In this document: piece after piece, positions 38,751 to 52,633 of the stretch
How the letters are laid out: each line of letters starts with the position of its first letter
Numbering within the stretch: the first letter of the stretch is position 1
Assembly: GCA_907165135.1 (NCBI GenBank)
Contig: OU015569.1
Location: forward strand, 7,123,501 to 7,187,500
Source of the DNA: Oikopleura dioica
Lineage: Eukaryota > Chordata > Appendicularia > Copelata > Oikopleuridae
DNA length: 64,000 bases
Direction of reading: 5' to 3'
Program-made: the position numbers and the translations under genes
The notes under the pieces: generated by a model
Seen by the model: the letters and a program-made list of their open reading frames with translations, nothing else
The model's database searches: none
Told to the model about the DNA's origin: nothing

Positions 38751-41700
38751 ATGTGGGAGAGCCCAAAGGCCTCCCCTGGAATTAATAACTACTGGCCTAG
38801 GTGAGCGTCTAGCCGAAGCGTTACTATTATTGATTATTTTTAGCCTACAAAGACCTTCTGTCGCCGACTTCCGCGACTCCGTAGCAACATGCCAGGATCG
38901 AGAGCTTTGGGAAGCGTGCAGATCGGGCAATCTAAACCGAGTTCGTGAGCTCATTTCGATTCATGGGAATTCTATCAACGCTCGCGATGCAGACGGACGT
39001 CGATCTACTCCCTTGCACTTTGCTGCTGGTTTCGGTCGGAAGGAAGTTGTCGAGTATCTGCTCGAAACAGGCGGAGACGTAGGCGCCACTGACGAGGGAG
39101 GACTCATCTCGCTCCACAATGCTTGCTCCTTTGGCCACGCGGATGTTGTTCGCATGCTCATTGAAGCTAAGTCCGACGTGAATACGCAAGACCGTTGGGG
39201 CTGGACTTCTCTTCACGAAGCCGCCATCAAAGGAAAAGCGGATGTGTGCATCTTACTTCTTCAAGCCGGTGCCGATTGGAATGTTAGTAACTCTGATGGT
39301 AAAATGCCATTGGAAGTTGCTGAAGGCCCCGCTCGTCTTGTTCTCAAAGGTGAATACAAAAGGATGAGCTTCTCGAATCTGCAAGAATCGGCAGCGAAGA
39401 GCGGTTCGTGCAGCTCCTCACCCCGATAAATGTTAATATTACCGCAACAGACGGGCGAAAATCGTCTCCGCTTCACCTTGCTGCTGGTTATAATCGCGTG
39501 CGGATCGTTGAAATATTGCTCAAGCAGTCTTGCTTCACTGGTCGCCATTGGCCGATGGCCGATGTTCTCGCCAAGGATAAAGGTGGACTGGTGCCCCTCC
39601 ACAATGCATGTAGTTATGGGCACATAGACGTCGTCAATATTCTTCTCAAGGCAGGAGCTGACCCGAATACATGTGATCTGTGGCAGTTTACTCCCCTCCA
39701 CGAGGCTTCGAACAAAGGACGCCACGAGGTTTGTTCGCTACTGATAGCTTACGGTGCTGACCCCCACCTCAACAACTGCCACGGAAAGAATTCGATCGAG
39801 TGCGCCGCCTCCAAAGAACTAGCCGACAAAATCTTACGAGAGTACAGCTTCATCGAGCTAATTGACGCGTGTAAGCAAGGCAATATAAGTCGCATGAAGA
39901 AGCTGCTTACACCTGAGCTTATAAATTTCGCGCACATAGTAAGTGGCGAGACCCCTTTGATGATCGCTGTCACTTGTCCCTTTGCAAAACGTCGCCAAGT
40001 GGTAGAAAGTCTTTTGAAGAAGGGAGCTGGAGTTCAAATTCAAAGCAAAGACGGCTCCACCGCGCTTCATTATGCAGCGACTTTTGGACACATTGATGCC
40101 GCCGAGTTGCTAGTCAGGCACAACGCGCAAATGTCGATAAAAGATTGTGTCGGTGACACACCACTCCATCGTGCCGTGAAGCACCAGCACGCTGGAATCT
40201 ACCACTTATTCATTTCGAACGGAGGCGACCCCAACATTCAGAACAATGACGGTTTGACGCCAATCGATTTGGGTAGTCAAGCGTTGCCCAGCCACTCAAT
40301 CAATTTGCCTTCCAACGATAGCAATAAAGTGTTCCTCGAGGCTGCGAAATCTGGCGATTTGGATCAAGTAAAGCGACTTTGCAATCCAAGCACGGTTAAT
40401 TGTCGCGACGTCGAAGGTAGACATTCAACCCCCTTCACTTTGCAGCCGGTTATAATCGAGTTCAAATCGTCGAATATCTTCTTAGTCAAGGTGCAGAGGT
40501 CCAAGCAAAAGATAAAGGTGGTCTCGTCCCGTTACATAACGCTTGTAGTTACGGACACTACGATGTCGTTGTCATTTTGGTCCAAGCGGGTGCAAATGTC
40601 AACACAGCGGATCTGTGGAAATATACTCCAGTTCACGAAGCAGCTTCCAAGGAATTGTTCCAATGGTTTTTAAATAGCTTATTATTGACAATATTTGTTG
40701 TATCCCTTTGGTGACTATATTTTGAAGAACATTGAAAGGGCAAATACGATATATGCAAGCTTTTGATGAAAAATGGGGCTGACCCGAATAAAAAGAACCG
40801 AGACGGACAGTCACCATTGGACGTTGCTAAGGATTCTGACATAAAAGACATCTTGCTGGGTGACGCAGCAGTGCTAGATGCAGCGAAATCAGGAAGTGTT
40901 GCTCGAATACAGAAACTTCTGACGGCGGAGAACGTTAACTGCCGTGATACGCATGGGCGAAATTCCACACCCCTTCACTTGGCAGCTGGCTATAACAATA
41001 TCGGTGAGCTTGAGCCCTTGTTAGCTGCAAGAGTAAATTTATAAGTTGAATTCAGAAGTCGCGGAGATTTTAATCGAATACGGTGCGGATGTCAATGCTG
41101 AAGACAGAGGAGGATTGATACCTCTTCATAATGCCGCTTCATACGGACATGTTGAAATCGCACAAGTGCTCCTGAAGCATGGAAGTCACGTCAATGCGAA
41201 TGATAGATGGCAATTCACGCCACTTCACGAAGCAGCGCAGAAAGGCAGGACCCAGCTATGTGCACTTTTGCTTTCTCACGGAGCCGATCCTTACGTCAAG
41301 AATCAAGAAGGACAGACGACGATAGAGGTCGCTTCACAGGATGATGTTCGGTGTCTTCTCAGGTAGAGCGTTACAATCAAACTTGGAAATAATCGGTTTA
41401 GGGATGCAATGTGGCAAGGTGAGCCAAATCAAACTCCAGAATCTCAGCGCGAATCGACTGAAGACAAAGATCCTCCTTCACAAACACTTGGTAAGAGTCT
41501 ACTTAGGATCTATGTCTAACAAATGCCAAAAGCTGCTAACTTGGAGGCGATGAAAAATTTCCTGGCCGGAACTGAGTTTGAAAAGTATATTGCCCTGTTC
41601 GAGCAGGAAGAGATAACACTGGACGTTCTCGCGGAAATCAGCCACGATGAGCTCAAAAATCTTGGTATAAAAGCTTATGGGCATCGACATCGACTCCTTA

Positions 41701-42567
41701 GAGCAGTTCGCAAGCAGTGCTCTGGTCCTGACAGCTCTATTATTCAAGGTACTTGATAAGTAATGGGATTGTCCGATTTCAACTCAATCTAGCTAACCAG
41801 CCTGTCGTGACACTCCAGGACTTGGACGAAGAGATGGCTGAGTATCAGTCCGTGTATGACGAAATGCAACAAACTATACGAGAACACAAGGATTTCGGTG
41901 CCGCTGGCGGAATTTATCAATCTTTTAAAATTTGTTCGATTCAAAAAGTGAAGAATCCTCGTTTGTGGATTCGCTACGAGCGGAGGTACGTAACTGCTAT
42001 TAATCGCTGTTGCATTATTTGATTCCACAGAAAAGACGAGGTGAAGGAAGAAAACTACGGCTCGGCAAATGAACGAATGCTTTTCCATGGTTCGCCTTTT
42101 ATTCAAGCTATAATACAGAAAGGATTCGACGAGCGGCACGCCTAGTAAGCTCTTCCAATAAAAGCAAATCATATTGGTTTCCTTTAGTATCGGTGGGATG
42201 TTCGGCGCGGGTATTTATTTTGCAGAAAATTCTTCCAAGTCTAACCAATATGTCTGGGGAATCGGAGGTGGAACTGGATGTCATGAACACAGAGACAAAA
42301 GCTGCTACGTATGCAAGAGGCAAATGCTGCTTTGTCGCGTTACCTTGGGCAAAAGTTTTCTTCAAACAAATGCTCAGAAGCTGGCGCATGCTCCTCCCGG
42401 TCACCACAGGTAAATTTTGCCAGACGATTGGTATTCTAACATTTTTAAGTGTCGTTGGTAAGCCTTCTATCGGCGGCCTTTGTCACCCGGAATACGTTAT
42501 CTATCGCGGCGAGCAATCTTATCCTGAGTATCTCATTACTTATCTCATTCAACCACAAGAGACCTAG
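38751..42567 (+). CDS. TNKS: tankyrase (ankyrin-SAM-PARP poly-ADP-ribosyltransferase)
   Basis: Tankyrase PARylates axin, telomeric and other targets. The order is five ankyrin clusters (repeats such as [20 protein letters not shown] and [10 protein letters not shown]), a SAM domain (about 41560-41720; [28 protein letters not shown]) and a PARP catalytic domain ([38 protein letters not shown], so the H-Y-E triad is kept). The zinc site is [12 protein letters not shown]. Introns are mostly 43-52 bases; 40652-40738 is GA-AG. The frame breaks twice, at an A4 run (39358-39361) and a C5 run (40429-40433); one extra base in each restores conserved ankyrin sequence, so these look like assembly errors. 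I chose the ATG at 38751; a slightly longer N terminus is possible. Confidence 0.95.
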
Positions 42568-42765
42568 AATCTATTTCAATTTACGTTTTCGTTGAGCCAC
42601 TTTGCTTTCAGCATTGAAAATGTGCCTATTTTTTTATTCTTTGTGACCATAACCAATATGTCGCCATACAGCTCGTTCCACCTTTCTTCAATAAACAAAA
42701 TATCAAAAATTATTCGTGAGCTTTGACGAAGTCCTTCTTAGAGAATATGACGTTTATATGAAAGT

Positions 42766-45700
42766 ATGAAAATATTAAAACCGGAATGGATAGTCGAGGA
42801 AAAGTCCCCGCTTATTTCATGCGACATTCATCCCGACGGCTCGAGAGTCGCTGTTGGAGGCTGCTCTGGCCAGGGAGGAGGCAAGATTCAAATATGGAAT
42901 ATGGCTCCGATCCTTTCAAAGAAAAAGGCAGATGATCCAACCTGCCCTAAACTTTTGTGCGCAATGTTCAACCACATGGCTTGCGTGAATGTCGTCCGCT
43001 GGACATTGTCTGGCAAATATTTGGCATCAGGCGGCGATGATCGTCTCATCATGATTTGGATTTTCGCGGGAAAGTCGAAAAAGGACGGCGTCGAGGAAGA
43101 AAACTGGAAATGCTTACATCGATTGCAAGGTAGACCGACAAAAGCCGACCTCTCAGCTAGAATGTGTTAAGGACATGACGCGGATGTTATCGATTTAGCT
43201 TGGAATCGGAACGACAAATATCTAGCTTCTGGGTCATTAGACAATTCTATAATCATTTGGGATGTTGATAACAAGTTTAACCAGATTCAAAGATTACGTG
43301 GCCACACGAACTTTGTTAAGGGCGTTACTTGGGACCCCGTTGGAAACTATCTCGCATCCCAAGGTATTCAATCTAGCATAAATTGAAGCCGATTATTTCT
43401 CAAGGAGCCGACGGAACTGTCAGAATTTGGAGTACAATAAGTTGGAAGGAAGAGAAATCAGTTTCAGGGCCCTTTAAAGACTCCATGAATGGACATGTGA
43501 TGAGAATATCATGGAGTCCAGATGGTTTCTATCTTCTCGCGGGCTCTGCGGTGAACAATGGGGCTCCGACGGGACAAGTAATTAGCCGAAAATGGATCAC
43601 GACGTTCGACTTAGTCGGTCACCGAAAATCAGTTTCTTGCGTTCGTTTCGCTCCCACTTGTCGAGATACTCCCCCGAGCTTGAATATGCGCACTAATAGA
43701 GTAAAGACGCCGGTCTGCGCTGTAGGCTCTCGCGATTGCTCAATATCTGTTTGGATGACCTCGCTCCTTCGGCCTATAATGGTTGTTCACGATATTTTCG
43801 ACGACTCCATTCTCGATCTTTCTTGGGACTCTTCTGGGCTGATCCTCGCGGCTACAAGTTGGGATGGTGCCGCAGCTTTTCTTCACTTCAGGGAAGACGA
43901 ATTGGGTTCGCAAATCTCCTACGCTGATATGAATAAAATGCTTGAAGGTGTGTATTTTCCGGCAGACTAGTGAAATCATCTTTTTTAAAGAACATTACGG
44001 TTCAACCGCTCAAGATCTTCGAGATATTATTATTGAAAATCCGGCTTTAATACACCTGGCGCAAAACGGAAATAAACCCGTGATGCAAGAAGTCCAGCGC
44101 GGACCAACAAAACAAATCGGTATCCCAATTACTATTCGCCTTAGCGTTATCATTATTGTTCAGAAGTCAAGCGCAAGGATGGCAAGAAACGAATCACTCC
44201 TGCTTTTGTCACTGGGATATCAGCGAGTTCTGTCAAACCTTTTGGTAATCCCACTACGCCACAGAAAAAGGTGAAACACTCTTTGATATTTCATCGTTTA
44301 TCTAAATTGTTCAGGCAACAAATCCTCCAAATGTGTCCTCTTCCGTCAAAAGTGTTTCCAAGGACGATTCGAAAAAGGTTCCCGAAGAAGAGAACAAAGA
44401 AAACATTATCGTCAAACACGCCGACAAAAATACTGAAGCTACTGCCGATAACTTAGCTAAAGAGAAAACCACCAAAAAGAAAGAGGATCAGCTGGAAGAT
44501 CTCATGTCGTCAAGGCTTGAAAAGGCCAACGATAAAATCATTCCAAAAACAATTGCGAAAGAAGCACCACTAGCGTTAAAAGAAAAGCTGAAGGAGAAAC
44601 CAAAAGAAAAAATCGAAGTCAGCTTGCCAAGTTTTAACCGGCCAGCCAAAGAAGACGTCACAGAAGAAAAAGTTCGAGGGAAAAAGGGACGCAAGAAGAG
44701 AGGTGAGCCAGAAAAGATTTCTGAAACAAGCGACCCAAAAAAGAGTGATAATGAAAAGGATGAATCTAAAAAACAAAAAGATTTGAAGAAAGAAGATTCT
44801 GACGAAGAAATAGTTTCGCGTAAAAAATTACCAGGCATCACTCCGAATCCTAGCGAGATCAAAGCAGCTTTGAGCTCACTTCAACTGCGTATTTTTTGCG
44901 AAGACGGGCGAACGATCATTGCTGATGAAAAATCAACATGGAAATCTGTTATTGATGGGTCCATTGTCGCGCTCGATGTTTATAAAAGCAAAATAATTCT
45001 TTGCACGCTAGAAGGCGAACTGGTCTTTCTTTCGAATGATAGTGGAAGGCGTAGCGATCTCACTGAGTATATCGGTTCAATACATTCATTTGCTCTTTTT
45101 GAGAACATGATGCTTTTGTCAACAGTTGACGGAACGTTGTATCTGAGAGATCTTGATCAAAAGCTACCTGACGTACGAGCAGAACTTGGTTGTATTCCAA
45201 ATCCTCGTGAAGTTTGGGTAATAATTATCTTCAGCGATAAGTTAAAATAAATAAATTATTTTAGTACTCAAAGAGGCTCAACGCTATTAACATATCTACC
45301 GAAAGCGGTAATGTTATGCAATGGAACGAAAAGTCGCATCGCTGGTATGTCGTCCACAAGGCAGCGTCGTTCGTCTATAGTCGGACCCTTTTCAATGATC
45401 CGGAAATACAAACGCACCTAGAAGATCAGCATCGTCAACCTGCATATGCGACTGGAAAACATTGTATGCGCTAAGAAGTTCTAAAAAGCTCGTTTTGAAG
45501 CTCTTTTTAGTAAGCGAACTTCTCGCTGCAGGATATGAAGAAGATCTAAATCTCGCGATCAAAAACGACGATCCTAATCATTATAGACAGGGCCTTATTC
45601 AGTATGCCGCGCATATATCTCAACATAATATGCGCCCACGACTGAAAGAAGTAGGTTATTGCTAAAATACCAATATCTAAAGTGAATTCCAGCTCTGCGA

Positions 45701-45893
45701 TTTTCTTCTTGGACCAGTTCACCAGTCAGAAAGTGATTGGGAACCAAATATTATTGGGCTCTCCAAGCGAGTACTTCTCCGCGATATACTAAATACAATT
45801 CAATCCAACATTGCCTTACAAAGACTGTATTCCGAGTATGATGAGCTGCTTGATGTTTGCAATGAAGTAGAAAGTGAAGTCATGAGTGAATAA
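42766..45893 (+). CDS. HIRA: HIRA histone H3.3 chaperone
   Basis: HIRA deposits histone H3.3 independently of replication, with ASF1, UBN1 and CABIN1. The N-terminal WD40 propeller starts MKILKPEW and continues with DIHPDGSRVAVGG, KIQIWNM, YLASGGDDRLIMIW, FVKGVTWDPVGNYLASQ, RISWSPDGFYLLAG and CAVGSRDCSISVWM. It is followed by the ASF1-binding B motif (KRKDGKKRITPAFV), a long charged linker rich in Lys and Glu (44.33-44.86 kb), and the C-terminal HIRA domain, ending LCDFLLGPVHQSESDWEP then GLSKRVLLRDIL. All domains are present. Introns are about 42-45 bases. ATP13A1 starts about 110 bases after the stop, with an acceptor just before its ATG, so the two are probably co-transcribed. Confidence 0.95.
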
Positions 45894-46003
45894 GTAGTCA
45901 TCAAATTATCTTCATCATTAAACCTGATCCAACACTGCCTTTACTTTTCTTGAAAGCTTGACTCTAAACATGATTTTTGCATTCTCATTTGCACGCTTTC
46001 AGA

Positions 46004-49000
46004 ATGCTAATAGAGCCCGATGACTTAGTGTCGTCGATCTCTTTGCATAATCGGAAGCAAAGTCATTCAATTTGGTATGAAGGTTGGCCTCACATTGCGA
46101 ATTCAGGACCGTTTTTCTTTGTTTTCAATGCAGCTGTTGCATGCGGTGTGGCTTTACATGGAGTCTCCTTTTTCCTTATTCCACTCTGTATTCTGCCGGT
46201 TGCCATGTTGAAGGCTCTTATTTGGCTGTTGACAAAATGGTCGTGTTCTATCCGATGTTATATTGAGTGCATTGACGCGACAGACGTAAATACAGCTCAT
46301 CTCGTACGAGTCAAGCCACAGCCAAATAATGGAGAGGAAGAAATTGTTAACCTCCTCACGAAGAAAAGAGTTTACGGTAGTAAACCACTCTACTTATTCG
46401 AATTCCAGAAAGTTTTGTACTTTTACGACGAGAAAAAGAATTTGTTCGTCAAACGCAAATATGATACGGAGCGAAGAGTGGAAGAATTGTATAAGCAAAA
46501 CGGAATAACTACTCAAGCTGATCTCTTCCAAGCTGTCGAAAGATATTCATTAAACAAAATGGAAATAAAACTTCCCGCATTCAAAGAACTGTTCATTGAA
46601 AGAGCGACCGCTCCGTTTTTCGTCTTTCAAGTGTTTTGCGTTGGTCTCTGGTGCCTTGATGAGTATTGGTACTATTCGTTGTTTACTCTGTTTATGCTGG
46701 TGATGTTCGAAAGTACTTTGGTGAAGCAGCAGCAAAAAATATGTCCGAAATTCGGAACATGGGGAATAAAGGCTATCCAATTTTATGTTATCGCCACAAT
46801 AAATGGATTCCACTAAGCTCTGAGGAGCTCGTACCAGGAGATATTGTATCGTTGCGCTCTGCACCCAAGAATCAAGTAACGAACAAAAGCCAACCCCAGA
46901 GACAACAAAATCCTAGACAGGCCTCTGAGCCAGACGAAAGATTGGCGCCTTGTGATCTTATTCTTTTGTCGGGAAGACTAATTTGTGATGAATCTCTTTT
47001 GACGGGCGAGTCAGTTCCTCAGGTGAAAGAAGGCATTGATCAAATCGATATGACTTCCACATTTGTTGAGGCAGACAATGGCGTGTCCGTTATTAATGGT
47101 GGCACGAAGATTCTTCAGTTCATTCCAGCTGGGAAAGACGGCCTCCCTAGCAATCTAACCGGCGCTCTTAGACCTACTGATAAGGGATGCCCGGCGTTAG
47201 TCATCCGAACGGGGTTTTCGACAACTCAAGGGCAACTTTTGCGAACTATTCTCTACGGTTCGAAGCGCGTGACTGCGAATAACAAAGAGACTGGATTGTT
47301 CATAGGCATTCTATTGATGTTTGCAATCGCAGCCTCTGCTCACTTGTACATTGAGGGGAGCAAGGATGAGACAAAATCAAAATACAAGCTATTACTGGAA
47401 TGCACATATATTCTTACTTCAGTTGTCCCTCCAGAACTTCCGATCCAACTCTCTTTGGCTGTCAATACTTCCCTGTTAGCCCTGCACAAACTTGGTCTAT
47501 TTTGTACAGAACCGTTCCGAATCCCTTATGCTGGTAAAATAGATATTGTCTGCTTCGACAAAACTGGAACACTCACTCAAGATGAAGTAGTTATTGATGG
47601 GGTCGCGGGTGTGAGAGATGATCCGAATCAAGTCGTCCCAGTAATTGACCTTTCTCCCGAAACTACAAGAGTACTCGCGGGTGCACACGCGCTTCATATG
47701 TCCGATGATAAACAACTTGTTGGAGATCCATTGGAAATTACGATTTTGAAAGAAATTAACTGGAGTCTCAAGGGAGACACTTGTGCGCCGCTGAATAAAT
47801 CCAGAGATCACAAAGCTATAAAGATCGAAAGAAAGTATTACTTTTCGTCCGCCTTGGCCAGAATGAGCACCGTTCTCAGTCATGAGCCTGATGAAAATGG
47901 AGCCAAGTATACTGCTGTCATTAAAGGCTCTGCAGAAGCCATCCGAGTGAGGCTGAAGGCTGTCCCGGAATGGTATGAAAAAACTCACAAAAAACTGGCG
48001 CGAGATGGCTACAGAGTTCTGGCATTGGGCTCACGATCGCTTGAATATGAAACGAGATCCGAGATGGTCCAGGCCGAGCGTGATCAGATTGAAAGAGACT
48101 TCGACTTCCGAGGATTTCTGGTAACCGCATCACCACTGAAAGATGATACGATTGAGGTTATAAAAGCTCTCAAGGAGTCGAGTCACTACGTCTCCATGAT
48201 TACAGGAGACGCGCAGTTGACGGCGGTTCACGTAGCGAGAAAAACCGACATGATTGTAGACGACGAAACGAAAATATACACATTCGAAAACAGGCCCGCG
48301 AAATCGGATTTCGTTTGGCGGCGACTTGATGAGGAGATTGAATTTGCAGCTTCAGAAATTCCAGATGATGATCTCTGCCTCGGTGGAAAGGGATTTACGT
48401 GGATTAGTGAAAATCATGGTGATGAGTTTTTGAGAAAACTCATTCCAAAGATTCGTGTTTTCGCGCGTGTATCGCCCAGGCAAAAAGAGACAATAATATG
48501 CGAATTGAAGGCAGCCGGATTCCATACTGTTATGTGTGGGGATGGAACGAATGATGTCGGTGCTCTCCGCCAAAGTCATGTCGGAGTAGCCCTCCTCAGT
48601 CAGACTGTTGGCGAAAAGATTGATAAACAACATTCATACATGAGAAAACAAAGAGAAATTGCGACATACGCTCGTCTCGGTATGGATGCTTAAGCTTTAC
48701 ACAATAAATATGTGGATTAAGGGCAACAACGTATCCAACAGAACCCACAGCTACAAGAGACTTATGCGAGGCTGATGGATGAGCTCGGAGAAATGGAAGG
48801 CCCACAATATGTTCAATTAGGAGATGCATCAATTGCTGCCCCTTTTACTTCAAGAAAACCTTCACCCGCTGCCGTTTTACATGTGATTAAACAGGGGCGA
48901 TGTACACTTGTCACAACATTGCAGATGTTCTCAATTTTGGCGCTGAATTCGCTCATATCTGCTTACTCTCAATCAGCACTTTACCTTAAGGTCGGTCACA

Positions 49001-49866
49001 CTTTTACGCGTACACTCGTTGATGCAGCTTTAGGGAATTAAATTTTCCGATGGACAGTATACACTCCTCGCTTTCCTGATAGCTTTATGCTTTTTATTTA
49101 TCTCGCGAGCGGAGCCTCTGGACAAGCTCTCTCGTCGACGCCCACTGCCAAATATCTTCAATTTATATTCCGTTCTGACGGTCCTCGCGCAGTTCTCAGT
49201 TCATTTTTACTGCTTGCCAACGTGGATTCAAATGGAAAGGACGTTATTTAACTATTTAGCAAGTTTTAACGATCCCCAACTAAGTTCACCGTTGTGAAAA
49301 GAGCAGAAGAGCAAGAGCCACCATCGGATGAACCGATTGATTTGGAAGCGGAGTTTGAATTGAGCCTCCTCAATTCAGCAGTTTACATTATTTCGCTTTC
49401 GATGCAGGTGCGCTCTCTGCGATAGTTAGTTGGTCGATCCTTGTTGTTTTAGGTCAATACGCTCGCTGTAAACTATAGAGGCGCGCCTTTCATGACACCG
49501 TTTATGGAGAACAAGCAACTCTTTTGGGCGCTTAGCAGCGTCGGTCTCTTTTCTCTTGCTCTCGCAAGCAATTTCTTTCCATGGGTACTATCCATAATCA
49601 AAAAGTCAAGCTCACTCAATCCCTTAGATTTCGGAATACTTCTCAATCATACATTTTCCCGTGGAGTTCAGTGACTTTATGACACAAATCGTTATATTCG
49701 TGTTGGGATTTGAAATCATATCTCATAGAAAAACACTTATTTCAGTGAAATTTTCACTAGATGTATAAGAAACGTATTTAAATCCCTCAACTGATTTCTT
49801 CGGATCATTTGCAGCAGATAAACTGCTGCAATATTTATTTGGGTATGGTTCTCTTCGCGCACTGTA
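46004..49866 (+). CDS. ATP13A1: P5A-type ATPase ATP13A1, ER transmembrane helix dislocase
   Basis: ATP13A1 (yeast Spf1) removes mis-inserted tail-anchored and mitochondrial proteins from the ER membrane. The P-type ATPase features are TGES (LLTGESVPQ), [13 protein letters not shown], the phosphorylation site [20 protein letters not shown] and GDGTNDVGA. The P5A-typical [13 protein letters not shown] and [13 protein letters not shown] follow. The start lies 2 bases after a TTTCAG acceptor. The frame breaks once in an A6 run (46734-46739), where one more A restores the conserved [11 protein letters not shown]. The C-terminal exons (49.05-49.87 kb) are only partly resolved, with the match [10 protein letters not shown] just before the stop and another frame problem near 49660 (T4C3). 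Confidence 0.9.
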
Positions 49867-50064
49867 GATAGAAAGAGACGGAGATGTTGCTTTTACTCCT
49901 GAATCAAATTCAAAGGAACCTTCTATGTGAAAGATGCCACTTTACTTCAAACAGTGGTTGCGCCTTCCGTTATTGAAAATTAGACTATCAAAATTAACCG
50001 ATCACATTTATCAAGAAAGCTTAACTTTCTCTATCTAGAATGAGATCTGTTTCTTGACGGGCGA

Positions 50065-52633
50065 ATGGATAATGAGGTGTTTTCGCTTTCCGTACAATTC
50101 CTGACTGGATCGTGTGTCGATTTTGATTTCAATAAAAAGACTTCCGGCGAGGAATTGCTGAGTCGATCCAAGGAATTCCATGGCATCAAACAGTATCCCA
50201 ATTTTGGTCTTCAACTAGAATCAGGAGTATGGCTCGCGAAGGAGAAGACCATAGAGAGACAATTGAAACGTGAATATGGATCTCTTAGAAACAGTCAGTT
50301 CGTGGCTAGGCTCCGAATACGATTCTGGCCTCGAAACACCGAAAAATGCTCCGCTGCTGATTTTCAATCATGTTTGTTCGCTCAAATGAAATCCGATATC
50401 GCCAGCGAACGGCTTGTCGTAACAGACAAGGAGCGCAAGGACGTAATCGTTAAAATGGGTGCCCTACAGCTGCAGATTGACCACGGAGACATGCCTGGGG
50501 AAAACTATCTATTTAATGATCAAGCTTTCATTGAAAAAGTGATTAACTATCATCGAAAATACCGAGGAATGGGGAGGAAGGAAGCAATGGAAAAATTCCT
50601 TGCGCTTGGCCAACAGCTTACCTACTATGGAGTGGAGACATTCCCAGTGCAGATGAATAGCTCCAATTTCTTCCTGGGTCTTCACTGCCATGGATACTAC
50701 CTCTGGACAAGCGACGAGTACAAAACGACCAAATGTGCGCGATTTTTTAAGTGGAACAAGATAAAAGAGTTCAGATATCGAGAAAAAAATTTCTTCATCA
50801 AATTCAAAAAGAACGTAGAATTACCTCACCAGACATTCCAATTTGCTTCCTTTACCAGAGGTACTTATTTCTACGAGTTCAGGAATAAAGCTTACTTTTG
50901 ATAGCTCGCTCTTTATTTTCCTCAATGATGGACTACCACATCTTCTACCGAGTTAAACCCAACAAAGATACAGCACGACCTCTTGCGCACAAAAAGAACC
51001 TTCCGACTCCTCCTCGAAGCCTGGAACAAATCTCTTAAAAACTCCAGCTGGTTCTCAAGAGTACATCCTTGAAACGAAAAAGCCTGACATAAGAGTTCAA
51101 GTCGATGGACATCAAAATGAACAGCTACTACGATCGCCAAGACTCGGAGTGAGCCATCAAATTATGTCTCCAGACCTTGCTCATTCAACGGTTTGTTAGT
51201 ATAATTTACTATAAACATAACTCTTCTCATAGTTCGAAACTGATCCCTTCACTCCAGTCACATCACTTTCCAATGCTTCTCTACCTGATAATGTCGGTAA
51301 GAATCGATGGGAGTACTCAATTACACCCAACTCAAGAGGAGATTTCGGCCTGCAGTTTTACGGTGGAATCGACCAAGGTAAAGTCGAATCAACAATTTTC
51401 ATAATAATTTATTTATCAGGCCTAAATCCTACAATCACTAATGCAGATCACGGATTGTTACCTGGTGACATCTTACTAAGCGTCAATGGTGTTCCTGTAA
51501 GGGAACATACCTACAATCAGATAAAGGAGTCCATACAGTCATCACTTGCTCTTGAAAGGAAAGGCTTAATATTTTTATCTTTTGAAAACGATGAAAAAAG
51601 CTGTTCATTACTTTTTCCCTGAAGTCCTTGTTAGGCTGGTTGTTGTTGTCTACCGCGAATCAAAGAGTTTCGAAGAATCCTTGAACGCCGTTAAAGAGGG
51701 AATTTTATCAGGATCTCTTGTCCGCCAGTTCGAGCAAATTCCAACTCTTCGTCACGACTTATCTAGAGCAACATCATTGCGTCAACAACATCAAGTTAAA
51801 AATCGCTATAGAGATGTACTCCCTTACGATGATACCCGAGTGAAACTCTCAAACAACACCTACATTAATGCAAGCTGGATCGATATTCATACCGGAAACT
51901 TTCACAGGTAAAATCAAAGAATCAAAAAGTGTAGACACTATCATTAGACAATGGATCGCGGCGCAGGGCCCTCTAGAAAACACAGTGAATGATTTTTGGA
52001 AATGTGTTTGGGAAACCGACGTTATTTCTATTATCATGTTGTGCAGGACAGTTGAGTGTATGCAGGACAAATGCGCCCAATACTGGCCGTCGGATTTATT
52101 TATCGCCGAAGAGTACGACTCGATTGATGTGATAATGGAGGAAGAGGAGTTCTTGGACTATGCTGTCAGGCGCATCTTCGTTCTTTGTCACAATTCGGGA
52201 AAATCTCGAAAAGGTAAGAAGAACATTCATGGCCATACTTTGTTGACATCCATTTCTAGTTTGCCACTGGCAATACACGGACTGGCCAGACCATGGCGTC
52301 CCTGACAACCCGGACGACTTTTTGAAATTCTTCCACAATGTGCGTCAACAGCTATCACCTCCAGAGCCTGTTTTGGTACACTGTTCCGCTGGTGTAGGGC
52401 GCACTGGCGTAACCATCGCGCTTGACTCGTGCATGGCGATGCTGGAGCAGCGCATTTCCGTAAATCCAATTGTAAGCATCGCAAGTGAGCTCTTTAACTT
52501 ATATTTTACTTAGAATATTGTGCAAAAAATCAGAAATCAACGATGCATGATGATACAGAACAGCGCTCAGTTTGAGATGCTGCTGAAACTCATCTCATAT
52601 ATCGCTCACAGCCGTAGAAACGAAGACTACTGA
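50065..52633 (+). CDS. PTPN4: FERM-PDZ tyrosine phosphatase of the PTPN3/PTPN4 type
   Basis: Non-receptor tyrosine phosphatase of the cortex. Domains: FERM (about 50065-50960; TIERQLKREYG, FLALGQQLTYYGVETFP, and after a 44-base intron ARSLFSSMMDYHIFYR), a linker, a PDZ domain (FGLQFYGGIDQG, LLPGDILLSVNGVPVREHTY) and the PTP domain (NRYRDVLPYDDTRVKL, NTYINASWI, QWIAAQGPL, the WPD loop TDWPDHGVPD and the active site HCSAGVGRTG). Catalytic Cys, Arg and Asp are all there. The linker breaks frame once, within an A5 run (50991-50995); one more A gives an uninterrupted polar linker. PTPN3 and PTPN4 cannot be separated from this window. Two more genes follow closely. Confidence 0.9.

Noticed and set aside
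42193-42567. Second open frame across the PARP domain
   Set aside because: Shadow frame; the correct frame carries [14 protein letters not shown] and the C-terminal EYVIYRGEQ after one intron.
50875-50925. Apparent 14-base insertion ending the FERM frame
   Set aside because: Explained by a normal 44-base GT-AG intron (donor GTACTT, acceptor TTGATAG) that restores the conserved FERM C-lobe.
51890-51950. Apparent change of frame in the PTP domain after INASWI
   Set aside because: A 41-base GT-AG intron restores the conserved QWIAAQGPL; no break is needed.
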